Source: Priapulus caudatus (taxonomy: Eukaryota > Priapulida > Priapulimorpha > Priapulimorphida > Priapulidae). Taken from it: DNA of 25,671 nt. The translations under genes and the position numbers were made by a program. The stretch lies in assembly GCF_000485595.1 (NCBI RefSeq), contig NW_014578067.1:3823-29493 (forward strand), read 5' to 3'. How positions within the stretch are numbered: position 1 is the first letter of the stretch; every line of letters starts with the position of its first letter. Below the pieces are notes generated by a model that was not told the origin of the DNA, ran no database searches, and was given only the letters and a program-made list of their open reading frames with translations. Of the stretch, positions 16,790 through 25,671 are shown one piece after another.

Positions 16790-17013
16790 AGCATATAATT
16801 ATTTATAAATATTACACAGAATAAGTAAACAAGAAAAAATGTTATTCAAAGAAACATTAGTTCTTCAGAGTTACAGACGAAATGACATGAATAACGCCTA
16901 TATATATATATATGTATATATGCATCTACATGCAACTTCCCACCTACGAAACTAAACTTGCATCGGAAAGCAGTTCTAAACATGATGTATTTAAATTTAT
17001 TTATATTTTACAG

Positions 17014-17061
17014 GCTCGACGCAGCGAATGTTTCACCCACGAAGCGGCGCAGAGTACCTCC
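17014..17061 (+). CDS. Mini-exon 4 of the phase-2 gene, basic NLS-like
   Basis: This is a 48-bp exon between TTATATTTTACAG and a GTAAGT donor (17062-17067). It completes the Glu codon (GA|G), then 15 codons read LDAANVSPTKRRRVP, with CC left open. SPTKRRRVPP combines a proline-directed Ser site with a basic cluster and looks like a regulated nuclear-localisation signal. Splice sites are strong and the phase matches both neighbours. Confidence 0.65.
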
Positions 17062-17142
17062 GTAAGTATACGTTTACTTAAAGCGGCTGGTTCTCGCAAC
17101 AAAATGGATAAATACACCTACTAACTTTGAGCATACTTGCAG

Positions 17143-17248
17143 TACGAAAACATCACGAAATGTTCTCATTGAGCCAGAAATGTGGTCCGAAGTAGAACAT
17201 TTTGACAATTTTCTAATATATATGCCCTGTATACGGGTGTATGACTAG
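17143..17248 (+). CDS. Exon 5 (probably terminal) of the phase-2 gene
   Basis: After an 81-bp intron with a good branch-point context (CTAAC about 20 nt before the acceptor CATACTTGCAG), the first base completes Pro (CC|T). The frame then runs TKTSRNVLIEPEMWSEVEHF and DNFLIYMPCIRVYD to TAG at 17246-17248. The frame is open only in the phase predicted by exon 4. I take it as the last coding exon, but an internal donor near 17229 is possible. Joined, the five exons give about 98 residues of an unrecognised, charged, probably nuclear protein. Confidence 0.55.
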
Positions 17249-17264
17249 CCTCGAATTCGGTTCA

Positions 17265-17447
17265 AATCAAGTTTCATGTGAGTATTGACTATCGCGGTAA
17301 GTATCGCATGGTATCGATTGCCGCAGATTGTAGCGTTTGGTATCGGAAACTGCAGGCACCCTGAGTTCAGATGTAGGAAAGTCCGACTGTTGGTCTAAAC
17401 CTCTCTGTATCTAGCTTTGGATATGTGGTGTGATTTAGTTTATTATT
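17265..17447. repeat. Dispersed repeat, uninterrupted copy (empty TGCAG site)
   Basis: This is the continuous counterpart of 13880-13967 plus 14774-14878, with a single TGCAG at 17351-17355. It lies just downstream of the stop codon of the mini-exon gene. Confidence 0.8.
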
Positions 17448-17613
17448 TGTATATCTCCATCACCATTTATGTTTTGGGTGGATCTTGTCGTAGCTTGAAT
17501 GAATCTTCGATAAACTTTGAGAGTTCGAGGAGATCGGCCACATGATTTGTGATGAATAACCATTTTATGGATGATTTGCCTAGAAATGTGAAGTGTATAA
17601 ATTTGTCTTCAAT

Positions 17614-19602
17614 CTTTTTTCTGATGTGGTTGGTGGCAGTGCAGTCAGGTTCGGTGACGTCACATGTTGCTACGGTGTTTGCGCAGAGAATTGTTTGTCC
17701 CCGGGCATGCTTATAAGACTTATATACGGATGGAGGCACAATTAACGTAAATAACCGTAGGTGAACTAAGTGAACGGGTACCCACATGTCTTTCAATTTC
17801 CGGAACACGAGGTGTATTCCGTTTGACCAATTATACCGTACATACGCCTAGTGGGCGGTCTGCTTTCGCATGATTACATAGTCTGTGGGGCCGTGGTTAG
17901 TCCGCGCTCCCCCCATAAGTGGTTGGCCCCAACCACAGCCTACTTCATTATGCAGCGAGCGTGTCCGTGACATGACGGGGATTCCCAGCGTTTCATTCAA
18001 TCAGAGCTACTGTTACGTATAGCAGTTTACGGTACTGTACTATCGCTACGCATTGCGTACGCCGACATACGGGCGAAAATTTTCCGGTGGCACCATAAAA
18101 ATCTGTATCACCCGCCGTTTCGCCGTCAGCGATTTCTGAAAGGTGCGTAAAACAATTCAGTCAACTGACTTCTTGACGCGGGATGTCGAATTGGTACATT
18201 TCTTAGTAACCAACAGTGATATTGGACAAAACTAATACGCCGTTTGGCTATAAGCGTAATGTACTTATTAACTGACAGAAGGTGCAGTTACTGTAGCAAT
18301 TCCGTGCAACTTTGGCATAATTCAATTTATCCTTATTATGCCTTTAATAGCTAATTAGTAATAATAATTCTAACTTTAGGGCGAGGGAGTCGACTAAAGT
18401 CTAAAGCATGTAACAGTTTTTTTCGGTCATGTACAAACTTCTAAGGATCCTTTTAAGTTTAGCCTCTTTGTCTCTGTGATTCCGTATTGGAATTCACTGC
18501 CTTCATCCTTAGTAAATCAGCAAATTTACAAACTTTTTCCCTGGCGATCCGCAGTGTGGATCTAACCGAACTTGAATCCACTTCTCCTCTGCCATCTTCG
18601 TTATAGTCTCCAGGACTTTTGAAGATTAACACTTAAATGAGGTATGAGGTGAGGACTACACCGCCTACTCCCCTAACCCTAAAACCCTAACGCCTAAACC
18701 GCTAACGCCTGAACCCTAAACCTTAAGCTCTAGTACTAATAGCCCGCTGGCCTGCGGCACCTGTACGCGGGCTAGTATAGTTACTAGAGGCTAGGTTAAC
18801 TTAAATACCTACTAAGTACTAGTACTACTACTAGGAGTAGGAATATGGCCGGCACCGCGACTCCGAACGCGCACATAACCTTTAAAATTAACATACTGAT
18901 TAAATAAAAGCTTAAACCGCAATGATTTAATGAAGCAATGGCTAAGTTTGGCTAAAATGTAGAACTAGAAAGGAAACTTGTTTTCATAATTGCATCGGCT
19001 TGGAAATGCTTAATACAAATTCTTATCATTGGCCATATTCAAGTTCACGCTGGCCACTGGATGTATGCATTATACCTACTTAACCTTAACTTACAACTTA
19101 AATGCAGTGTATATCAAGAGTAGCATAATAATAACAAGAGTGCGACAACCGATTCCCGGCATTCTAAAAAACCGATTTTTCTCATCAAAATTTGCCACCA
19201 TAAAGAAGCAAAAGTGTATACGTTCGCTCAGCTTATATGACCAACTAATCACTCACACCTTGCGTGTACAGATATTCGTTTACATCCTATAATGACAGCG
19301 TATTGCTGTAAATCGTAATGCTTGCAACGAGCTGAATTCGGCGACAATTTACCGCAAAATGGCGAACTTATTGGCGAGCCTGTTAAGCCAGAATGTAGAA
19401 GCTATCGGGGCGCCAAATAACTGTAGCAACTGGGCCGTTTTCCAGATCATTCGTGCCCGCGATAGCGGTTTAATTGTACTTGAATTACCTGCGCGCCAGT
19501 AATGTGATACTTACTGGCAAACTAACTAAGCAATGAGAAGTATGCTATTATTGTATATTACTTATGTAAGATTAGTATGTCAATTTCTTGTGTTGGCGAT
19601 CA
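17614..19602. repeat. 1.9-kb duplicated block, copy A (insertion-rich)
   Basis: This is collinear with 21191-23034 from CTTTTTTCTGATGTGGTTGG to TTGTGTTGGCGATCA. Copy A is 1989 bp and copy B 1844 bp. The difference is spread as many single-base additions. The clearest case is the CCCTAA array (about 18670-18720), which is perfect in copy B but broken here by added A, G and C bases. Flanks differ on both sides. It contains a LINE-tail piece (18442-18560) and no intact gene. Confidence 0.88.
18442..18560 (+). pseudogene. LINE ORF tail fragment inside copy A
   Basis: A short frame reads FKFSLFVSVIPYWNSLPSSL, the aromatic-WNSLP pattern of non-LTR retrotransposon ORF ends; shared with 21955-22075 and, inverted and frameshifted, 3755-3876. 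Confidence 0.45.
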
Positions 19603-20085
19603 CCAAATAACTGAGCGCGTCTCGCGGTTTCTACACAGATCAAACTTCGAAATTTATGTTAGTCTCTCACCCTAATCGGGGCAGCGAATGATTTGGAAAA
19701 CGTCCGTTGCTACATATTGGCGGCCCCGATATGCTTCACATTCTGGCTTAACAGGTCGCGAAACAAGTCGCGCAAATTTTAGCGGTAAATTGTGCGAATT
19801 CAGGCTCGTGCAAGATTACGATTTGGAAGCATACGCTGTCAAATATAGTGTAAAACGGAATATCAGTACCGACGAAGGTGAGTGATTAGTGGTCATAATA
19901 AGCTGAGGAACGTATACACTTGCTTCTTTATTGGTGGCAAATTTTGATGAGAAAAATCGGTTAAAAATGCGGGATCGCTTCTTTATTGGTGGCAAATTTT
20001 GATGAGAAAAATCGGTTAGAAATGCGGGAATCGGTTGTCGCACTCTTGTTATTTATCTACTCTTGGTGTATATGCATGTATTTAG
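19110..20085. repeat. Large inverted repeat (arms ~340-400 bp)
   Basis: The left arm, about 19110-19452 (part of copy A), reappears in reverse complement at about 19686-20085. The shared landmarks are CATTCTGGCTTAACAGG and ATTTTGATGAGAAAAATCGG. The spacer is about 230 bp. Inside the right arm a ~55-bp segment containing CTTCTTTATTGGTGGCAAAT is duplicated (about 19922 and 19979). Copy B has no such inverted arm. Confidence 0.8.
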
Positions 20086-20523
20086 CTCTGTCATGGTAAA
20101 GGTGCTGTGCGTGTAATCTTGGGCGTTATCATAATTGCACATGCAGCAATGAACCATATATGCCATGGGCGCAACCACTGGCACTGGGGGGGGGGGGGTC
20201 GGGGGGTCCGACTTTTATATGGACCTCCCCAACTTCTGGAAGACCTTATTTTCTGGGAGGTCCAAAATAGTCCGATAGCGTTTATTATCGTGAAACATCC
20301 ATATTTCACATGTGAAAGTTAAAATAAATAAAAACCCCAGGTGGTCAAGTGCAGTGTGATAACTGTGATTCAGATTCAGATATCTAAATAGAACCCTTGT
20401 TAATATCATTTAGATTCGACCTACATAGTTAGTACATTCAATCTCACGTGCATGGAACGAGCACGATATTCACCACGCGTTCGCAAGCCAACTGCGTTAT
20501 AGACATGCACACACACAAAATAT
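20086..20523. other. No gene; G-run
   Basis: At 20186-20198 there is an unbroken run of about 12-13 G, followed by GGGGGG, between two GACCTCCC/GGGAGGTCC-like inverted segments (about 20221 and 20256). Otherwise nothing recognisable. Confidence 0.45.
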
Positions 20524-20745
20524 AGGCCCATCTTCACGCAAGCGGTGCATCGCGGTGCGGCACCGTTCACCCTTACCTTCTAATCTATGATATCTTAAGA
20601 CGCAGTCTCCACTGACACTGCACGGAGCAGGCCTGGTTTCACGGCGACGGCGAAAGTTAAATGAGTTTGACTTTTGCCGGCTGACGTGTCGGCGAAAAAA
20701 CAATTGAACCAATCAACGCGATTGTTTTTTATCACGTGTTCTGGA
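20524..20745 (-). mobile_element. Partial copy of the 24573-25027 MITE
   Basis: The reverse complement follows 24762-25027: CACGTGATAAAAAACAATCG, GATTGGTTCAATTG, TTTTCGCCG...ACGTCAGC, GTGTCAGTGGAGACTG and the GGCCCA terminus. Only one end is present. At 20883-20907, beyond it, is a 12-bp perfect stem TGCTAACTGTGT / ACACAGTTAGCA with a one-base centre. Confidence 0.7.
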
Positions 20746-21190
20746 ATCGATATTGAAGCAATTGCAAAGGATTTTGTTGCAAAGTGTGACTTAAGGAAGG
20801 TCACATTTGGTTTCTAACACTGTTCTCTGTTTTCACGTGTCAGACATTCTTTGCATTATTATTTTCCTCTTCATCTTAATCATGCTAACTGTGTCACACA
20901 GTTAGCACAGTCTGTGTGTAGCTTGACTATTAGCTTAATCTAATTAATAAAACATTTTGGTATTCTATGTATACATGATCCCAGTAATGTCATTCATGAC
21001 ATCACAATTATGCAACACTTCCATCAACACGCTGAAATACGTGATATTGAACCAGAGGCGTATCTAGGAAAAACAGCACTCGGGGCAAGTGCTAAAATTG
21101 CGTCCCTTCCAACTTCTGACGCCAATGAAAAAAATGAAGAAAAAAAATGGAATGTTGAGTTTTTAGCTCATCTGACATAGTCAGATGCAG
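20746..21190. other. No gene; one strong palindrome
   Basis: It contains the 20883-20907 palindrome and CTCATCTGACATAGTCAGATG (about 21168-21188), itself an imperfect stem directly before copy B. No coding or RNA feature is supported. Confidence 0.45.
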
Positions 21191-21954
21191 CTTTTTTCTG
21201 ATGTGGTTGGTGGCAGTGCAGTCAGGTTCGGTGACGTCACATGTTGCTACGGGTGTTGCGCAGAGAATTGTTTGTCCCGGGATGCTTATAAGACTTATAA
21301 CGGTATGGAGGCACAATTAAGTAAATAACCGTGGGTGCTAATGAACGGGTACCCACATGTCTTCAATTTCGGACACAGGTGTATTCGTTTGACCAATATA
21401 CGTAAATACGCCTAGTGCGGTCTGCTTTCCATGATTATAGTCTGTGGCCGTGGTTAGTCCGCGATCCCCCCATAGTGTTGGCCCCCAACACAGCCTACTT
21501 CATTATCACGAGCGTCCGTGATTCATACGGGGATTCCACGTTCATTACAATCAGAGCTACTGTTACGTATACAGTTACGGTACTGTACTATCGCTAGCAT
21601 TGCGTACGGCCGAGCATACGGGCGAAAATTTCCGGTGCACCATAAATCTGTATCACACCCGTTTCGCCGTAGCGATTTCGAAAGTGTAAACAATTCAGTC
21701 AACTGACTTCTTGGACTGCGGATTTCAATTGGACATTTCTTAGTAACCAACAGTGATATTGGACAAACTAATACGCGTTTGGCTATAAGGTAATGTACTT
21801 ATTAACTACAGAAGGTGCCAGTTACTGTAGCATTCGTCAACTTTGCATAATCAATTATCCTATTATGCCTTTAATAGCTAATAGTAATATAATTCTACTT
21901 TAGGGAGTCGACTAAAGTCTAAAGCATGTACAGTTTTTCGGCATGTACAAACTT

Positions 21955-22075
21955 CTAAGGATCCTTTTAAGTTTAGCCTCTTTGTCTCTGTGATTCCGTA
22001 TTGGAATTCACTGCCTTCATCCTTAGTAAATAGCAAATTTACAACTTTTTCCGCTGCGATCCGCAGTGTGGATCT
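21955..22075 (+). pseudogene. LINE ORF tail fragment inside copy B
   Basis: This has the same WNSLP-containing frame as 18442-18560, here followed by a shift after SSLVN. Decayed and non-functional. Confidence 0.4.
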
Positions 22076-22171
22076 ACCGACTTGATCCACTTCTCTCTCC
22101 ATCTTCGTTATAGTCTCCAGGACTTTTGAAGATTAACACTTATGAGGTTATGAGGTGAGGACTACACCTAC

Positions 22172-22219
22172 TCCCTAACCCTAACCCTAACCCTAACCCT
22201 AACCCTAACCCTAACCCTA
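22172..22219. repeat. Interstitial telomere-like (CCCTAA)n
   Basis: About seven uninterrupted CCCTAA units are preceded by CCTACTC. The same CCTACTCCCTAACCC leader precedes the degenerate arrays at 7373-7400 and 11529-11550, so the arrays probably share a source. Confidence 0.85.
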
Positions 22220-23034
22220 GCTCTAGTACTATAGCCCGCTGGCCTGCGGCAACTGTACGCGGGCTAGTATAGTTACTAGAGCTAGGTACTTAATACTACT
22301 AAGTACTAGTACTACTACTAGGAGTAGGAATATGGCGGCACCCGACTCCGAACCCATAACCTTTAAAATTAAATACTGATTAAATAAAAGTTAAACCCAA
22401 TGATTTAATGAAGCAATGCTAAGTTGCTAAATGTAGAACTGTGAGGAACTTGTTTTCATAATTGCTATCGGGCTGGCAAATGCTTAATACAATTCTTATA
22501 TTGGCCATATTCAATTCACTGCCACTGGATGTATCATTATACCCTACCTTAACCTTAACTTACACTTAAATCAGTGTATATCAAGAGTAGATAAATAACA
22601 AGAGTGCGACAACCGATTCCCGCATTTCTAACCGATTTTTCTCATCAAAATTTGCCACCAATAAAGAAGCAAGTGTATACGTTCCTCAGCTTATTATGAC
22701 CACTAATCACTCACCTTCGTGGTACTGATATTCGTTTACATATATTTGACAGCGTATTGCTGTAAATCGTAATCTTGCACGAGCTGAATTCGCACAATTT
22801 ACCGCTAAAATGGCGACTTGTTGCGACCTGTTAAGCCAGAATGTAGAAGCTATCGGGGCGCCAATATGTAGCAACGGGCGTTTCCAAATCATTCGTGCCC
22901 CGATAGGGGTTTAATGTACTTGATTACCTGCGCGCGCGTAATGTGATACTTACTGCAAACTACTACAGAGAATATTGCTATTATTGTATTATTACTTATG
23001 TAAGATAGTATGTCAATTTCTTGTGTTGCGATCA

Positions 23035-23714
23035 TAAGAGAATCTTCAGTGCATGTAGTGTGATAGTATGGTGTAGTTTTGCCTCCGTTAATTAGGTACA
23101 GTCAGCTCTCTATTTTCAGCGACTGTAGGCTTGTGTACGGTAAATGGACGAGTGCTTACTTATTCTGTCTTGCAAATAGTCTGTTACCTATACTCACTAC
23201 GATGGAAAGCTTCAGCTTACGCACCGTACGCAGCCATCTCGATGGCAACTTTCATAATACGAGTGCCAACGAACATTTCTTTCGAGAAAGGCGTCCTGAT
23301 AACCATCCCAGTGTTTGAAATAAGGGCTATTCGTTTGTTCGTACTTGTCCATTTCACACGGAGGACAAGTAGATCTGTCAGGTAGCTTGTGCTGTCCGGA
23401 CAACAGTTTTCAGGAGCAATTTTTCATCAATTTTCTCTACCGATCGCTGGCCGCTGCTGGAAACGCCGAGTAACATAGCTTATAAACATGGTGCCTGCCG
23501 GAGTACCACCGCGATTTTTAACATATTACTATAGTAAAACATTTATGTGAAGTTATATAACAAGAGCGTTACCGCTTGCTAAGCATCCACGAATACGGTC
23601 TTGCTAGCGGTTTAGAAAGAGCCATCAGACAATCAGTCTGATAGACAATCAACGTCTGTAATGACAATCAGTCCGTAACAGCCTCGTCCGGCACAGCGCT
23701 ACCGCCTTCGAGAA
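23035..23714. other. No gene supported; short frames only
   Basis: A plus-strand frame at 23131-23385 contains ISFEKGVLITIPVFEI, which resembles a cytochrome P450 segment before the haem region, but no flanking P450 motif or splice pair supports it. At 23630-23680 there are three short ACAATCA-G-C-TCTG-like direct repeats. The segment may be upstream sequence of the candidate exon at 24212. Confidence 0.35.
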
Positions 23715-23855
23715 AGAGAGAAATTTGAGAGAGAGGGCAGAGAGACGCGGAAGATCGAGAGCAGGAGGGGAATGAGAGGGAGAGAGAGAAGGCAGGAGAG
23801 GAAGAGAGAGAGAGAGGAGAGAGGAGAGGAAGAGAGAGAGAGAGAGAAGACGAGA

Positions 23856-23898
<43 letters not shown>

Positions 23899-24200
23899 AC
23901 GAGAGAGGAGAGAGAGAGAGAGAGGAGGCTGATAGAGCAGAGCTCGAGAGAGAAGAGAGAGAAAGAGCAGAGAGAGCGCGTGAAAGCAGTGAGAGAGAAA
24001 GAGAGAGAGAGAAGAGCGAGAGCAGAGGGAGAGAGAGTGTGATCGGCGAGAGAGAGAGAGCGAGAGAAGAGTAGAGTGGAGAGAGAGAGCGTGAAGGAAG
24101 AGATAGCTAAGAGCGGACGAGAGCGAAAGACGAAAGAATGAGAGACAACGAGGAGAGCGACGAGAGCAAAAGAGAAAGAATGAGAGACCAACGAGGGAGA
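23715..24200. repeat. Long GA-rich (GAGA) purine tract
   Basis: About 480 bp of almost pure purine, mainly (GA)n with AG-AAG and GAGC interruptions. The long frames on both strands (RERERE and SLSLSL peptides) are artefacts of the dinucleotide repeat. Such a tract can adopt triplex structure and bind GAGA-type factors. Confidence 0.92.
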
Positions 24201-24211
24201 GCGAACGCGCG

Positions 24212-24262
24212 ATGGAGCCGGTGCTCTTTGATTTCGTTTGCGCCCTGAGCTTTAGCACTCAG
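24212..24262 (+). CDS. Possible first coding exon
   Basis: ATG at 24212 (GCGCGATGG, G at -3 and +4) opens 17 codons, MEPVLFDFVCALSFSTQ, ending CAG before a GTGAGC donor (24263-24268), phase 0. The tract of GA repeats directly upstream would be the promoter or 5' UTR. The protein is not recognised and no second exon was found before the right edge. With one exon and no homology this is only a candidate. Confidence 0.3.
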
Positions 24263-24572
24263 GTGAGCGCTGTCGCCTCTGCGGTCGACTTGTTCGCTTT
24301 TTTAAAACTATCAAAACTGCGAACTCGGACTTGGACTCGACTCGCGGTTGTGCCCTGCTGGACTGGCGGGGTGTGTTGACTCGGACTCGGCCCGACTTAG
24401 GGGCGCGTCGAGGACTGCGACTCGCGACTTGGACGGGTGCGGACTCGACTACTAACACTCTCATGATGGCTCTAAAACATGATGGGAAAATTATATAGGC
24501 GTTCATAGTTACTTGTTTTTGTTTGATATTTCCTCTTATTCACCAACTGAGTCATACCCGTCCATGCCCGTT

Positions 24573-25027
24573 AAGGCCCGTCTCCAACACACAGCGGCAC
24601 GACAACGACACAGCAAAACGCAGCGCCGTTGCGCTCGAAAAAAAAATACATTGTGATTTCGCGCATTGTGTCTGAGCCCGGCATTGTGTTCACTCTGGTT
24701 CAGTGATCAGGAAATTATGCATGTGCTTGAGTTAGACCATTGGCCTCAGGCAGAAAACACGTGATCAAAAAACATATCGCGTGCTTGATTGGTTTCATAT
24801 TGTCTTTTCGCCGTTCACGTCAGCTAAGCGGACAAAAGTCCAAACTCATTTTGACTTTCGCGCCGTCGCCAGTTGAAACGCCGGCTGGCAGCCATAGTCC
24901 CGATGTCAGTGGAGACTGGCGCCATATTGATATAATAGATTTGCCAACTTTGCGGTAGGTGGTCGAACGGACGCCGTTCCGGTGGCGTTCCGTTGCCGCG
25001 CCTGCGTGTGTGGAGACAATGGGCCTT
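24573..25027. mobile_element. 455-bp MITE with long imperfect TIRs
   Basis: The left end reads AGGCCCGTCTCCAACACACA then GCGGCACGACAACG. The right end, on the other strand, reads AGGCCCATTGTCTCCACACA then CGCAGGCGCGGCAACG. The interior contains CACGTGATC and CCAAT-like motifs. A partial inverted copy lies at 20524-20745. TTA/TAG flanks do not give a clear target duplication. The short plus-strand frame inside is not credible as a gene. Confidence 0.65.
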
Positions 25028-25671
25028 AGGTGCTCAAAACCTAATAAACTAAATCAATAAATAAAAAAACATAAAAAAATATTACTCATATAAGGATCCG
25101 TTTACGCCCCTGTTAGCTGTGCTGTCCAAAAGCTAAAAATACAATAATATAAATAAAAAAATGAATAAGCAGCCAGTATAAGAAATCAGGTTCTCGCCCA
25201 GGATGAAATTCAACAGGGGGGACGGGGAGGGCGGGTACGGGGCGAGAGGGGGAAACTACGCGGGGGTCGGGGGCCGTGCATTTTACGGTACCACTAATTA
25301 ATGCGTAAAATCGCCACCCACCGATAGACGGTATTGTGGGGTTTCTTGTATGATATAAGCTAGCCCGAGTGTCCGGATGTACAGTTAGTGACACGTTACA
25401 CTGTTTACGGCCGGTTTGGGGCACACAGGTTAACTGTGTGTTGTCAGGTTTAACTTGTGTATTGCTAGCCAGTGCATGCGTGGTACGGTAAAAATACACG
25501 CGTCGGATGTCCTGGTCGCAACGGCAATTCTTGGACGATCGCATTCCCGGAGGCCGCGCTGCAAACTTTTATTGTGGTGGGAAGTTTAATCGGGGGCGCG
25601 AGGTAATTTAAACGGGGCGGGAACGATTTCAACAGGGGCGCGAGTTTTTCCAAACGGGTGCGCGCGCGCCG
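25028..25671. other. No gene supported; GC-rich repeat at right edge
   Basis: 25560-25671 consists of 22-24 bp units alternating CGGGGCG-type and TTTAAA-type segments, and is related in inverse to 15080-15185. A GGGGGG-rich piece at 25216-25275 begins with a similar AAATTCAACAGGGG. A 143-codon minus-strand frame (25113-25544) has no recognisable domain, atypical composition and overlaps these repeats, so it is not called as a gene. Confidence 0.4.

Larger units (their letters stand above)
21191..23034. repeat. 1.9-kb duplicated block, copy B
   Basis: This is the second, shorter copy of the 17614-19602 block. It includes a perfect run of about seven CCCTAA units (about 22172-22219) followed by GCTCTAGTACTATAGCCC, and the LINE-tail piece at 21955-22075. 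Both ends stop sharply, with unrelated flanks on the two copies, so it behaves like a dispersed element or segmental copy. No TIRs or long terminal repeats are visible. Confidence 0.85.

Noticed and set aside
22707-22892. Possible minus-strand exon ending at a GTGAGT donor in copy B, echoed at 19688-19885
   Set aside because: The frame is not preserved between the copies, and the repeats have indels throughout.
23131-23385. Possible cytochrome P450 fragment (KGVLITIPVFEI)
   Set aside because: One short resemblance only; no ExxR helix, no haem-binding Cys segment and no matching splice sites nearby.
23649-24258. 180-196 codon minus-strand frames and an RERERE-type plus frame
   Set aside because: By-products of the GA dinucleotide tract, with no domain.
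25113-25544. 143-codon minus-strand frame with a hydrophobic C terminus
   Set aside because: No recognisable motif, G-run-derived composition, overlaps repeat units at the right edge; no splice or homology support.

Overview
This window looks like intron-rich, transposon-dense nuclear DNA of a eukaryote, most likely an invertebrate animal. The evidence is GT-AG exons of 40-170 bp with strict phase continuity, decayed non-LTR retrotransposon ends, many short DNA transposons with inverted termini, a probable Helitron end, tRNA-like SINE pieces and TTAGGG-type telomere-like arrays. No species can be named from the sequence. Long open frames are scarce. Most apparent ORFs, including the longest ones, are by-products of tandem repeats (the 14-bp array at 1183-1697 and the GA tract at 23715-24200).

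Positions 257-3618 hold four consecutive coding exons of one minus-strand gene. They join without a phase conflict into about 185 residues that match the C-terminal two thirds of a 5-methylthioribose kinase-like protein (aminoglycoside-phosphotransferase fold). The gene runs off the left edge at its 3' end, and its N-terminal exons were not found. Its introns carry a 56-bp minisatellite, a 14-bp UG-rich minisatellite and at least two short inverted-terminus elements.

Positions 6015-17248 hold a second gene, on the plus strand. It has five small exons, every junction is phase 2, and together they give a charged polypeptide with two strongly basic, nuclear-localisation-like stretches and a stop codon. 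Two of its introns begin with the same ~107-bp sequence although the exons next to them are unrelated. A possible first coding exon of a third gene (24212-24262) follows the GA tract near the right end.

The rest is mainly mobile DNA. Three elements with CAG...CTG ends are flanked by perfect 5-bp duplications (GTTAG, TACTA, TGCAG). One 195-bp element is flanked by TTAA and one 245-bp element by a 10-bp duplication. Two of these insertions have an empty site in another copy of the host repeat inside this window. Further pieces are TIR elements with internal telomere-like arrays, a foldback, and a LINE 3' end whose 5' part is inverted as in twin priming. A ~1.9-kb block occurs twice (17614-19602 and 21191-23034). 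The first copy is about 145 bases longer through scattered single-base insertions, which suggests locally unpolished assembly. I see no rRNA gene, CRISPR array or bacterial-type operon.
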